Shown one piece after another: positions 42,111 through 50,590 of a stretch of 64,000 bases of DNA; positions within the stretch are counted from its first letter, which is position 1, and every line of letters begins with the position of its first letter. This DNA is from Paenibacillus sp. RC334 (lineage in GTDB: Bacteria; Bacillota; Bacilli; Paenibacillales; Paenibacillaceae): the NCBI RefSeq assembly GCF_030034735.1, contig NZ_CP125370.1, forward strand, positions 186,001-250,000, given 5' to 3'. The notes beneath the pieces are model-generated. The model ran no database searches. It was not told the origin of the DNA and saw only the letters and a program-made list of their open reading frames with translations. The position numbers were made by a program, and so were the translations under genes.

Positions 42111-43526
42111 ATGCTTAAAACGAAAATTATCTGTACTATGGGACCTGCCTGCGACTCCATTCATTTGTTAAAAGAAATGATCCAGGCTGGTATGACAGTA
42201 GCCCGCTTGAACATGGCTCACGGGGAGCTGGAAGATCACGTTAAACGTATTGAAAATGTGCGACAGGCTGCGAAGGAACTGAACACCTTTATTCCCGTCA
42301 TGATGGATATCAAAGGACCGGAAATACGGATTGGCAAGCTGAAAGAAGCGTCCTGTCTGCTGAAGCCAGGTAGCCAGCTTATTTTGACCACGGAAGAAAT
42401 TTTGGGGGACGAGCACCGCATTTCGGTCAACTACCCGGATATGCCGAAGGATATCAAAGCAGGCGACCGTATTCTCATTGATGATGGCTTGGTCGATCTG
42501 ACTGTAACCTCTATTGAGGGAACCGAAATGATCTGTACCATTGTAAGCGGCGGTATTTTGAAGCCAAGAAAAGGTGTGAACCTGCCAGGGATTCATACGA
42601 CCCTTCCGGGCGTGACAGAGCGCGATGTGAAGCACATCCAATTCGGGGTGGAGCAGCGCATTGAGCTTATTGCGGCTTCTTTTGTGCGTAAAGGCGACGA
42701 TATTCGCGAAATTCGCGAGATTTTGAAGGGACATAACGCTGAGCATGTACAAATTTATTCTAAAATTGAAAATGCCGAAGGTATGGAAAACCTCGATGAT
42801 ATTATCAAGGCTTCGGACGGTATTATGGTAGCCCGTGGTGATCTGGGCGTGGAAGTGCCGATTCAGGACGTACCTGTGATGCAAAAGGAAATGATCGACA
42901 AGTGTAATCTGGTCGGCAAGCCGGTAATCGTGGCTACACACATGCTGGAGTCCATGCAGGTCAACCCGCGTCCGACGAGAGCCGAAGTTAGTGACGTGTT
43001 TAACGCCGTTATGCAAGGAGCCGATGTGGTTATGCTGTCGGGCGAATCTGCTGCGGGTAAATACCCTGTTGAATCCGTACGGACAATGGCTGCTGTAGCT
43101 GCCAGAGCTGAATCGCAATTTGATTATCAGGAGCAGTTCGATAAGCGCAGAGCACGCCAAAGCACGAACATTACCGAGGTCATCAGTCAAGGTGCGGTTA
43201 GTTCGTCCCTGGAGCTGGATGCCAAAGCAATCATTACGTCTACGGCCAGCGGCTTCACGGCCCGTATGGTGTCCAAATATCGTCCGAAGGCTCCAATTAT
43301 TGCAGTTACCCCGAACAATACGGTGTTCGCTAAAATTTGTCTGTTATCCGGGGTATTCCCGGTCAAAGGCGATAAGGTAGTGACGACGGATGAAATGTTC
43401 GAATCCTCCATCCGCAACGCCCTGAATGCAGGGTATATTCAAAAAGGAGACACCGTTGTCGTGTCGGCAGGCGTTCCTGTCGCAGAGGCCGGTGCCACCA
43501 ACCTGATTCGAGTACATCAAGTGTAA
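42111..43526 (+). CDS. pyk: Pyruvate kinase, short form
   Basis: A 471-aa enzyme converting PEP and ADP to pyruvate and ATP. Signatures: TKIICTMGPACDS, VARLNMAHG, MMDIKGPEIRIG, the B domain, KIENAEGMENLDDI with the active-site Lys and Glu, MVARGDLGVEVP, ATHMLESM and MLSGESAAGKYPVE. It stops after the C domain and lacks the PEP-utiliser-like extension of about 110 residues seen in the main Bacillus enzyme, so it may be a second isozyme. The start is ATG 42111 after AGGAGG with 11 bases of spacing. A strong terminator follows. Confidence 0.94.
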   Translation: MLKTKIICTMGPACDSIHLLKEMIQAGMTVARLNMAHGELEDHVKRIENVRQAAKELNTFIPVMMDIKGPEIRIGKLKEASCLLKPGSQLILTTEEILGDEHRISVNYPDMPKDIKAGDRILIDDGLVDLTVTSIEGTEMICTIVSGGILKPRKGVNLPGIHTTLPGVTERDVKHIQFGVEQRIELIAASFVRKGDDIREIREILKGHNAEHVQIYSKIENAEGMENLDDIIKASDGIMVARGDLGVEVPIQDVPVMQKEMIDKCNLVGKPVIVATHMLESMQVNPRPTRAEVSDVFNAVMQGADVVMLSGESAAGKYPVESVRTMAAVAARAESQFDYQEQFDKRRARQSTNITEVISQGAVSSSLELDAKAIITSTASGFTARMVSKYRPKAPIIAVTPNNTVFAKICLLSGVFPVKGDKVVTTDEMFESSIRNALNAGYIQKGDTVVVSAGVPVAEAGATNLIRVHQV

Positions 43527-43547
43527 GCGTAGATACAGACAGCAGAA

Positions 43548-43583
43548 AGGCGCTGATCCCCAACGGGCTCAGCGCCTTTTTTA
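43548..43583 (+). terminator. Terminator after pyk
   Basis: GGCGCTGA, a 12-base loop, TCAGCGCC, then TTTTTT. It lies 20 bases beyond the stop of the convergent exported-protein gene and may serve both. Confidence 0.85.
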
Positions 43584-43603
43584 CATACTATTGTGTTGCA
43601 GGC

Positions 43604-44002
43604 TTACAGTCCAAACACACTCTTGGCAACGACCTGCGTCAACTCTGCCTTATGGGCTTGGTACTGTTCAGGCGTAATGCTCTTGCTGGCCAGCCGTTGA
43701 TCCAGCTGCTCTGTCAACTGAGCCACCTGCAAATCAACGACAGCCTGAGCGTCCCGTTCATTATATTGTGCAATATCTGCCAAGGTTTGACCGTTATACA
43801 ACGCATCATACAATTGCTCATCCGAGGATACACCCAGTGTTTCCAGCAGCTCATCATCCTTGGAAGCCTCACTATCCTGTAGCTGAAGGGCTCTTTCTGG
43901 AGCCAGTGCAGAAGCATTGGCCCGACTTCCCCATGTAGAGGACTGCCCAATAGACAACGCCAGCAACAAGGTGCAGATAACCATGATTCGTTTTCGATTC
44001 AT
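43604..44002 (-). CDS. Small exported protein (132 aa)
   Basis: ATG 44002 follows AAAGGAG; the frame runs further upstream without a site. Signal peptide (RKRIMVICTLLLALSIG, cleavage near ANASA). The mature part is a helical unit: LGVSSDEQLYDALYNGQTLADIAQ, then a helix and KSITPEQYQAHKAELTQVV. The same order (a short unit with QTLADIA or KTLAAIA, then a KxxTxxxY helix) occurs in the exported protein at 60140-60910, so both belong to one unnamed family. The function is unknown. Confidence 0.7.
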   Translation of the reverse strand: MNRKRIMVICTLLLALSIGQSSTWGSRANASALAPERALQLQDSEASKDDELLETLGVSSDEQLYDALYNGQTLADIAQYNERDAQAVVDLQVAQLTEQLDQRLASKSITPEQYQAHKAELTQVVAKSVFGL

Positions 44003-44260
44003 AAGAGTAAAGTCTCCTTTTGATTTCTTTGAAATTCTGACAAGGTGGAGCGGTATATGGATATCCAACGGGAGTAATATTCATGCTTTTAGCCCATCTG
44101 GCTTTTATGTAGTTACCAGATTCTTAAATACATCATACACGCCCAATCTTAGCGCCAGCTTAATACTCGTTTAAAATAAACTAAAAGTTCGCATTGTAAA
44201 CAGGTAACAGCAAAAAAATTTCACCGATGCTTGTAGGATGGCTCGTACGATGGATGTGAT

Positions 44261-45379
44261 CTATCCTTCGGTCCCTGTTTTTTTCTTTGACCAGATTTTT
44301 CGTATCCCATGCATACAGAGCAGCAGCAGAGGCAGAAAAAGGCCCATAGATAAGGAAAAAGGTGTCCATATTTTTGCATCCCAGGATTGCTGGTATGGGA
44401 CATTTGGGTATATGATCACCGACATGACGATCAGGATCATTCCGATAGGGAAGATCAGCGGACGATCATCTTTTAGATTAAAGATTTGGCTAATGGCTAT
44501 CATAATCGATTGCATATACAGAGCCAGCCTGAAAAAGAGCGAAATAAACCACATGGCAGCCATGATCGCTTCAATACGCTGAAGAAAATTTCCAATGTTT
44601 ATTTTTTTGGCTAATGAATAGCTCGGATATATATTTCTTGCTGTTAAATCAGGGCCAAAAACCAAAACGGCCAATACAATGAGTACAACCAGAACCAACC
44701 CGCCAATCAGGCCTCCTGTTAAAAAAGCCCTGCGCGCTTGATCAGGCTGATCTACAAACGGAAAAATCATGAGAAAAACAATATGGGTCAGAAACGCAAT
44801 ACTAATAAAGGACAAGGCGGCAGACCAAATGGGTCCAACTCCCTTCTCCAGCATCGGTTGGATGTTCTCCAGCTTGATATTGGATACGATTAAAACGACA
44901 AAAGCTGTATACAGCAAAATGAACAAGGGAAACAATAGTTCAGCAGAACGGGCTACCGTTTCCAGTCCCAGGCGCACGCCCATCAATACAATGAGCGCAA
45001 AGAGGATGTTGACCGCTTGCATCGGCGTTTCCGGCATCATTTGAGTAGTCAAAAAATTCCCCAAATCATACAACACCGCAGCAGGACCCCCCAGAAAAAA
45101 CATAACCATAAACAGTAGAGCAATGGATTTCCCCAACCACTTGCCCAAAAGGGTCTCCATGATTTCGATCAGGGTCATCTGCGGATACAGGATGGTGATC
45201 GTGTTGTACAGCCATATCAACAGCAGCCCGGCGCCCACTCCGACGAGTGCAGCGATCCATGCATCCTGTTTAGCTGTAGCGGCCATAACAGAAGGGATGA
45301 CGAGAATTGCAGTGCCGATTGTAAATAATATCGTTAAGATCAACAATTGACGTGTGGAGATTTTGACTTGCTTATGCAC
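44261..45379 (-). CDS. Spore germination permease, GerAB family (second copy)
   Basis: About 372 aa, ten to twelve hydrophobic segments, amino-acid-permease-like fold of GerAB. Landmarks: QLLILTILFTIGTAILVIPS, TLIEIMETLLGKWLGK, TARNIYPSYSLAKKINIGNFLQR and IEAIMAAMWFISLFFR. GTG 45379 is chosen by GAGGTG six bases upstream; it overlaps the preceding gerB gene by eight bases. It is closely similar to that gene along its whole length, so the two are a tandem duplication. In germination receptors the B subunit binds the germinant amino acid. Confidence 0.88.
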   Translation of the reverse strand: MHKQVKISTRQLLILTILFTIGTAILVIPSVMAATAKQDAWIAALVGVGAGLLLIWLYNTITILYPQMTLIEIMETLLGKWLGKSIALLFMVMFFLGGPAAVLYDLGNFLTTQMMPETPMQAVNILFALIVLMGVRLGLETVARSAELLFPLFILLYTAFVVLIVSNIKLENIQPMLEKGVGPIWSAALSFISIAFLTHIVFLMIFPFVDQPDQARRAFLTGGLIGGLVLVVLIVLAVLVFGPDLTARNIYPSYSLAKKINIGNFLQRIEAIMAAMWFISLFFRLALYMQSIMIAISQIFNLKDDRPLIFPIGMILIVMSVIIYPNVPYQQSWDAKIWTPFSLSMGLFLPLLLLCMHGIRKIWSKKKTGTEG

Positions 45380-46523
45380 CATCCTCACCTCTATTTTCAC
45401 GTTTATCATCCGGCTTGTTATTCTTGTTTGTCCCCAGCCTTTTCAGGGCATGTATACTGAGCAGCAGTAAGGGTAAAAACACCCCGAACGATAGTGCATA
45501 GGGAATCCACGTCTTGGTATCATAAGCTTGTTGATAAGGCACATTGGGATATACGATGGTCGACAAGGCGACTAAAAGAATGCCGAGAGGAAGCACTAGC
45601 TGGCGGTCATTTTTCAAGCGAAAGATTTGGGCTATGGCTGTCACAATGGAGTGCATATACAACGTGATCCTGAAAAAGAGCGAAATAAACCACATCGTAG
45701 CCATGATCGCTTCGATACGTTGTAGAAAATTGCCGATGCTAATTTTTTTGGCTAACGCATAGCTTGGATATATATTTCTTGCGGTTAGATCAGGACCTAG
45801 TACCAAAATAGCCAATGAAACGACCACGACCAACATTAATCCGCCAATCAGGCTTCCTGTGAAAATAGCTTTACGGGCTTGGTCGAAACGATTGACAGAA
45901 GCCGGGAAGATCATGAGCAGAATGATGTGAGGCAGGAACGCTGTGCTGACAAAGGACAGGGCAGCAGACCCAATAGGCCCGACTCCAGCCTCCAGTACAG
46001 GTTGAACATTTTCCAATTTAATATTGGACACTATCAAACCCGTAAAAGAAATATAAAGCAGAATAAATAACGGAAACATCAATTCGGCAGAACGAGCTAT
46101 CACTTCCAGTCCCAGCCGGACAGCCAACAATATAATAAGCGCAAAAAGAATGTTTACCGCTTGAATCGGTGTTTCCGGGATCATTTGAGTGGTCATAAAA
46201 TTCCCCAGGTAGAATAAAACGGGAATAGGAGCATTGATGAAAAATGTGGCGAAAAACAGAAGACCGACAGCTTTGCCTAGCCACTTTCCGAGCAGGGCTT
46301 CCATAATTCCAATCAGGGTCTTCTGCGGATACAGCGACGCAAGCTTGATGTACAAATACAAGACGAGAAGCCCGGCCACGACCCCGACAAGCGCGGCCAT
46401 CCACGCATCCTGCTTGGCTACCTCCGCCATGCCTGACGGGATGATGAGGATTGCGCTCCCGACCGTATATAAAGTCGTCAAGATCATAAGTTGACGTGCT
46501 GAGATTTTGATCTGCCCGGGCAC
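45372..46523 (-). CDS. Spore germination permease, GerAB family (first copy)
   Basis: About 383 aa from GTG 46523 (six bases after GAGGTG; an earlier GTG at 46532 overlaps the site). Same fold and landmarks as the following paralogue: QLMILTTLYTVGSAILIIPSG, TLIGIMEALLGKWLGK, SYALAKKISIGNFLQR. It differs mainly at the C-terminal tail (RLGTNKNNKPDDKREN). Having two B subunits after one A and one C suggests alternative receptors with different germinant specificity, an inference from known receptors with several B genes. Confidence 0.88.
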   Translation of the reverse strand: MPGQIKISARQLMILTTLYTVGSAILIIPSGMAEVAKQDAWMAALVGVVAGLLVLYLYIKLASLYPQKTLIGIMEALLGKWLGKAVGLLFFATFFINAPIPVLFYLGNFMTTQMIPETPIQAVNILFALIILLAVRLGLEVIARSAELMFPLFILLYISFTGLIVSNIKLENVQPVLEAGVGPIGSAALSFVSTAFLPHIILLMIFPASVNRFDQARKAIFTGSLIGGLMLVVVVSLAILVLGPDLTARNIYPSYALAKKISIGNFLQRIEAIMATMWFISLFFRITLYMHSIVTAIAQIFRLKNDRQLVLPLGILLVALSTIVYPNVPYQQAYDTKTWIPYALSFGVFLPLLLLSIHALKRLGTNKNNKPDDKRENRGEDGA

Positions 46524-46538
46524 TAATTTCACCTCGTC

Positions 46539-46789
46539 TTATTTTATTAGACCGATATGGGTCAGGAAATCGCTGAATGGTCTATACACGGCTGCGATCC
46601 AATCCAGAGGAGTAGGAATAAACCCACTTAATACCTTGGCACTGCTGATCCCGACCCCAAGAAATAGCAGGATGTAAAACAGCCAAAGTTCTTTTTTAAA
46701 CCCTTTTTCCGCATGTACGGGACCTCAAACATGCTGATTGCAACAGCGACCAGCAGTATGCCCAGCACGTTCATTATTTTAGGCAGCAT
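46539..46789 (-). pseudogene. Small membrane protein gene of the ger operon, frameshifted in an A run
   Basis: ATG 46789 follows AAGGTG. Frame one gives MLPKIMNVLGILLVAVAISM and FEVPYMRKKGLKK. At the A6 run of TTTAAAAAAGAA the reading must shift by one base to continue as ELWLFYILLFLGVGISSAKV, SGFIPTPLDWIAAVYRPFSD and FLTHIGLIK. With seven A the gene would encode 83 aa with two membrane segments. It fits snugly between gerC and gerB, so a small operon member is real; whether it is broken, misread, or uses slippage is open. Confidence 0.65.
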
Positions 46790-46812
46790 CTTTTAACACC
46801 TTCTTTGGTAGG

Positions 46813-48018
46813 TTACTCCTTCATATCATTCAGGAATGAGCTGCCAATCGTGCCCAAGCGTCGAATTTTGAAATCGACCTTGATATCTACAGGCAATTCT
46901 GCGAAATGCTCACGATCCCAATTTTTTTTCAGTGCACTCCAGGTCTTCGGATCAGCACGGTGAATGGCTTCGCCGAATCCGAAAATGTCAGCTTTGTACG
47001 ATTTTTGAGCTTTTCTGACGGCTGATTTCATAATCCCTTCGACCTTTTCTTCCTCTTTCTTCTCCAGCTCATAAATCGTGCTCACTTTAGTTAAATCCAG
47101 GCCCTGACATTCGACTTCTCCCACATTGGCCTCAACATGCATTTTAATATTGATCCGGGGCTCCCCCCTATGCACGTTTCCTTTTATGGCAGTTTGGGTC
47201 CGAATGATCTCCGTGACGACTTTTCCGCCTTCGGGGCAGGCCACAAAGCCGACAGAGCTTTGCACTTTGCCGAGAATGAAGTTGTAGCCCCTGCTTTCCG
47301 TTTCGTCTAACCATCCGATTAATTTGTCTTTTTTGAACACTGCAAGTCCCGAGTACTGTAAACGGACAGGTGGGTCGATCTGTTGGACATTGCTGTTCGA
47401 TTCTCCCATTTCGGTATTGCCAACGATCCGAAGTCCTGTCAAGACAGGCTGCATTCCTTCGCTGGTGAGAGCTGCAATCAATTCATCCAGGGTTACCGTC
47501 ATACTGGGCGACCAGTTTTTCTCTGATGTTTCCAGGGCGGAGAAAAGATCATTCGCCGGAATCGGGTCCAGGGGTGTCATAATTTTCAATGTGTCCTCCG
47601 CACTGGTGCCCTTTGACACCACAATATAAAAGTCGGTGCGAAACTGATGATCCCTGGAGAGTAAATCGAGAGCTTTCGCCATCCCTTCCGTTGCTATCGA
47701 CTCACCGATTACGCATATGCGCAGGTGAGAAAAATACATTTTTCGGGGACTGAGCGTCGTAATTTTCCGGATGGCTTCAAACACAGTATCCGCTTCCGTG
47801 GTGTACAACGTGGCTGGAGCCCTACTGCCTGATCCTTTTTTGGATGCTGCTTCTCCGGGGTCCACAACCTGGACGGAGACACGGAATTGATCTCCATGTT
47901 TATCGATCCCCATCCCGACGGCGATAGCAAGCTCATTCAGCTCCCTGCGGTTCCAACAGCCCGTCAGAAGCAAGACGAGTGTAAGCATCAGGAACAGAAA
48001 TGCCGTCTTCTGTTTCAT
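46813..48018 (-). CDS. Ger(x)C-family spore germination lipoprotein
   Basis: A 401-aa protein with lipoprotein signal (LLLTGC followed by WNRRELNELAI, the family hallmark). Three-domain GerAC architecture: SVQVVDPGEAASK, then SHLRICVIGESIATEG and DFYIVVSKG, then the C-terminal domain with KADIFGFGEAIHRADPKTW. It is the C subunit of a germinant receptor at the outer face of the inner spore membrane. It lies 40 bases after the gerA-type gene. Confidence 0.93.
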   Translation of the reverse strand: MKQKTAFLFLMLTLVLLLTGCWNRRELNELAIAVGMGIDKHGDQFRVSVQVVDPGEAASKKGSGSRAPATLYTTEADTVFEAIRKITTLSPRKMYFSHLRICVIGESIATEGMAKALDLLSRDHQFRTDFYIVVSKGTSAEDTLKIMTPLDPIPANDLFSALETSEKNWSPSMTVTLDELIAALTSEGMQPVLTGLRIVGNTEMGESNSNVQQIDPPVRLQYSGLAVFKKDKLIGWLDETESRGYNFILGKVQSSVGFVACPEGGKVVTEIIRTQTAIKGNVHRGEPRINIKMHVEANVGEVECQGLDLTKVSTIYELEKKEEEKVEGIMKSAVRKAQKSYKADIFGFGEAIHRADPKTWSALKKNWDREHFAELPVDIKVDFKIRRLGTIGSSFLNDMKE

Positions 48019-48058
48019 GCTTGTCTACTCCTTTCCGTCTGTTCCTGTCTTCTTCGCT

Positions 48059-49655
48059 TTATTCCCGTGGTTTCCGAGGCGGGGTGCTGTTTCGGCGATT
48101 CACATTTTTCTGATTTATCAGCCGGGGACGTGTAATCATCATCCAGTGAGGAAGCCGAAAGATGGTATCCTTGGTGTCCGACGGTATTAAAGGGGCAAAA
48201 GGAGCCATATAGGGAATGCCAAACGAACGAAGGCTGCACATATGCAGGATGAGGGCAATGCCGCCGACGATAATCCCGAATAGTCCAAATGAAGCGGCAA
48301 GCCCCATCAAGGGGAAGCGCAGCATACGAAAAGCGATGGACATATTATAGGCAGGCAGGACGAAGCTGGAAATCGCAGTAATGGATACGACAATAACCAT
48401 CGCCGCTGATATGATCCCGGCCTGGACAGCCGCTTGTCCGATGACGAGCGTGCCTACGATAGAGACGGCTGCCCCGATATACTTTGGCATGCGGACGCCG
48501 GCTTCCCGTAATATTTCAAAAGTCAATTCCATCATGAGCGCTTCGATAAAGGCGGGAAAAGGAACGGACTCCCGCTGTGCCGCCAGACCGATCAGCAGTG
48601 AGGTTGGCAGCATTTCCTGATGAAACGTAGTGATGCTAACATATAAGGACGGACCAAGCAGGGAAATGAAGACCCCGGTGTAACGAAGAACCCGGATGAA
48701 ACTGCTGATGTCCGCACGCTGATAATAATCCTCCGCCGCATGTAGAAAGGAAACAAACAGCGCAGGTACGACAAGCACAAACGGGGTTCCATCTATCAGG
48801 ATCGCGATCTTGCCTTCCAGCAGCTCGGCGGCGATGACGTCCGGGCGTTCGGAGTTGTATACTGTCGGAAAAGGGGTAAATGTTTCGTCCTGAATTAACT
48901 CCTCGATATATCCGCTTTCAAGAATGCCGTCTACATCAATGCGATTCAGCCGTTCATGTACTTCTTCGACCAATTTATGGTCCACGATTCCCTTGATATA
49001 CATGACTGCGACATCGGTTTGGGTCACGCGGCCCAATTTGTTTTGTTTCCAGCCACAGGTTCGGATCTTTAATCTTACGTCGGATCAAGGCTGTATTCGT
49101 GCGCAGTGTTTCCGAAAATCCTTCTCGCGGCCCACGGACGACATTTTCCGAGGCGGGCTCGGTGACCCCGCGATCCTTCCATCCTCGTGCGCTGGCCACG
49201 ATTCCCTGCGTCTCACCGTCAACCAAAATGATTGCATCTCCGGATAACAGAGCGTTATATAAGGTTTCAAAGTCGGTAACATCCCGGATGTCCCCGATGG
49301 TCAGGGCGTAATCTTTTAAAATCTGCAATACATGGGAGGAGGTTTGGATGCTACGCTCCACGTCGCTGGACAAGCTGCTATCCAGCATCATCGACTCCAT
49401 AATGAAGTCAGAGACTATATTTTTATCCGCCAAACCGTCGGTATAGAGGATCGCAATGATTTGTTCACCATCCTTGCCGATACGAACCTCTCTTATGATG
49501 ATGTCGGTGCTGTTACCGAGTGCTTGTCTGATCCGCTGAAGATTTGACCCGATATTTGGACTGAGCTGCGCCTCTGAATGTGCAGGCTTACTCTCGGTGT
49601 GCTGGACAGGTGGCTTTTTAAACTTGTTGTGGATGCTTCTATTCCGAAAACGCAT
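48059..49655 (-). pseudogene. GerA-family germination receptor subunit with a +1 frameshift
   Basis: The N-terminal part (from ATG 49655: DIIIREVRIGKDGEQIIAIL, ILVDGETQGIVASARGW, EGFSETLRTNTALIRRKI) and the C-terminal part (AVMYIKGIVDHKLVEEVHER, then PFPTVYNSERPDVIAAELLE and the membrane segments) are in different frames. They join at ETKQIG/RVTQTD if one G is removed from ATTGGGCCGCG (about 49033-49036). The repaired product would be about 532 aa, the normal GerAA length. If the shift is real, the receptor lacks its A subunit. Confidence 0.85.
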
Positions 49656-49691
49656 GAATGTTCGCCCTCTCCTTGCGGATGTTTTTTAATC

Positions 49692-49722
49692 CAGTATGGA
49701 CGCAGTGGGCTTCTCATAAACT
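49692..49722 (-). promoter_or_regulatory. Possible sigma-G promoter of the ger operon
   Basis: On the minus strand CATACTG resembles the sigma-G -10 (CATACTA), about 40 bases upstream of the gerA start. The -35 region 18 bases further (AGTTTA) is a poor match. Forespore expression is expected for germination receptors. Confidence 0.35.
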
Positions 49723-49758
49723 TACTATTGGAATTTCGATGGGTAGAAGGGGAATATG

Positions 49759-49792
49759 AAAAGAACCTCTTTCACAAGAATGAAAGAGGTTC
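49759..49792 (-). terminator. Terminator of the DUF805 gene
   Basis: GAACCTCTTTCA and TGAAAGAGGTTC form a perfect 12-base stem with a six-base loop; on the minus strand TTTT follows. Confidence 0.7.
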
Positions 49793-49809
49793 TCAGGCAT
49801 TTGCACCAA

Positions 49810-50154
49810 TTACAATTTAGGATTTTTCCCATATTTGTTCTCAGCGGGTTGACTGTCTTGGCATAAGAATACAATCAGGATAATAGTACCAACAAGAGGG
49901 ATTAAACTGATCAAAATCCACCATCCGGTTCTGCCTGTGTCGTGCAGTCTACGGGCTATAACGGCCAGAGACGGCAACAGGACAGCCAAAGAATAAAGGT
50001 ACGTCAAGATCGGAGTTAAGCCCACAAGACCATCGATCAAACCGATTATAAAAGCCGCGATCACATTGAACAGAGCAAACATCCAGTATTCTGTACGTCG
50101 TGCTCTACCTTGGAATCCTACATAGTTTTTTAATCCATTTAAATACCATTGCAT
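49810..50154 (-). CDS. DUF805 membrane protein
   Basis: A 114-aa protein with four hydrophobic segments. It opens WYLNGLKNYVGFQGRARRTE, contains YWMFALFN and LAVIARRLHDTGRTGWW, all typical of DUF805 (YhaH/YhaI-like). Function of the family unknown. ATG 50154 follows GAGGTG. Single gene. Confidence 0.9.
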   Translation of the reverse strand: MQWYLNGLKNYVGFQGRARRTEYWMFALFNVIAAFIIGLIDGLVGLTPILTYLYSLAVLLPSLAVIARRLHDTGRTGWWILISLIPLVGTIILIVFLCQDSQPAENKYGKNPKL

Positions 50155-50590
50155 ATATTTTCACCTCCTCAAAAAAATTTAAAGGTTTACTTTAAGGTAA
50201 TTCAAAATTGTTCTTTTAGGTATATCGGCAGGAAGGAAATAGAATTTTACTTGTAAAATTATGGTTCTAAAATGGGCGTATACACAACTAATTTATTAAT
50301 GTTAATAATTTAATGAATAATTTATAAAAATATAAAATTATATATTGAATTTTCCACATTCATTGAATAATATAGAGGTACGGTTAACCGTCAGGTTTGA
50401 ATCCGCCTTCTTAACAGAAGATACTTTTATTTTCCGAATGAATTGAAAGCGCTTTAATTCAAGATGGGGGGATGAGCGACATTTAATTCGAGGGTGAAGA
50501 AGCTAATACAAACATAATCCTGACCGCCTTACTTAATATCGTCTTATGTTTAACAATCAGGTATGTTCAAAAACGAGAGGAGATTAGTTT
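50155..50590. promoter_or_regulatory. Long AT-rich control region before the arabinanase gene
   Basis: The 436 bases hold no gene. The first half is very AT-rich and carries the promoter of the DUF805 gene. The second half has GGTTAACC at about 50391 and a cre-like palindrome at 50444, then a 130-base leader to the arabinanase start. Confidence 0.5.
50444..50457. promoter_or_regulatory. cre site (CcpA) upstream of the arabinanase gene
   Basis: TGAAAGCGCTTTAA, within a longer near-palindrome AATTGAAAGCGCTTTAATT, matches the cre consensus except near its end. Glucose repression of an extracellular polysaccharide hydrolase is expected. Confidence 0.65.
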
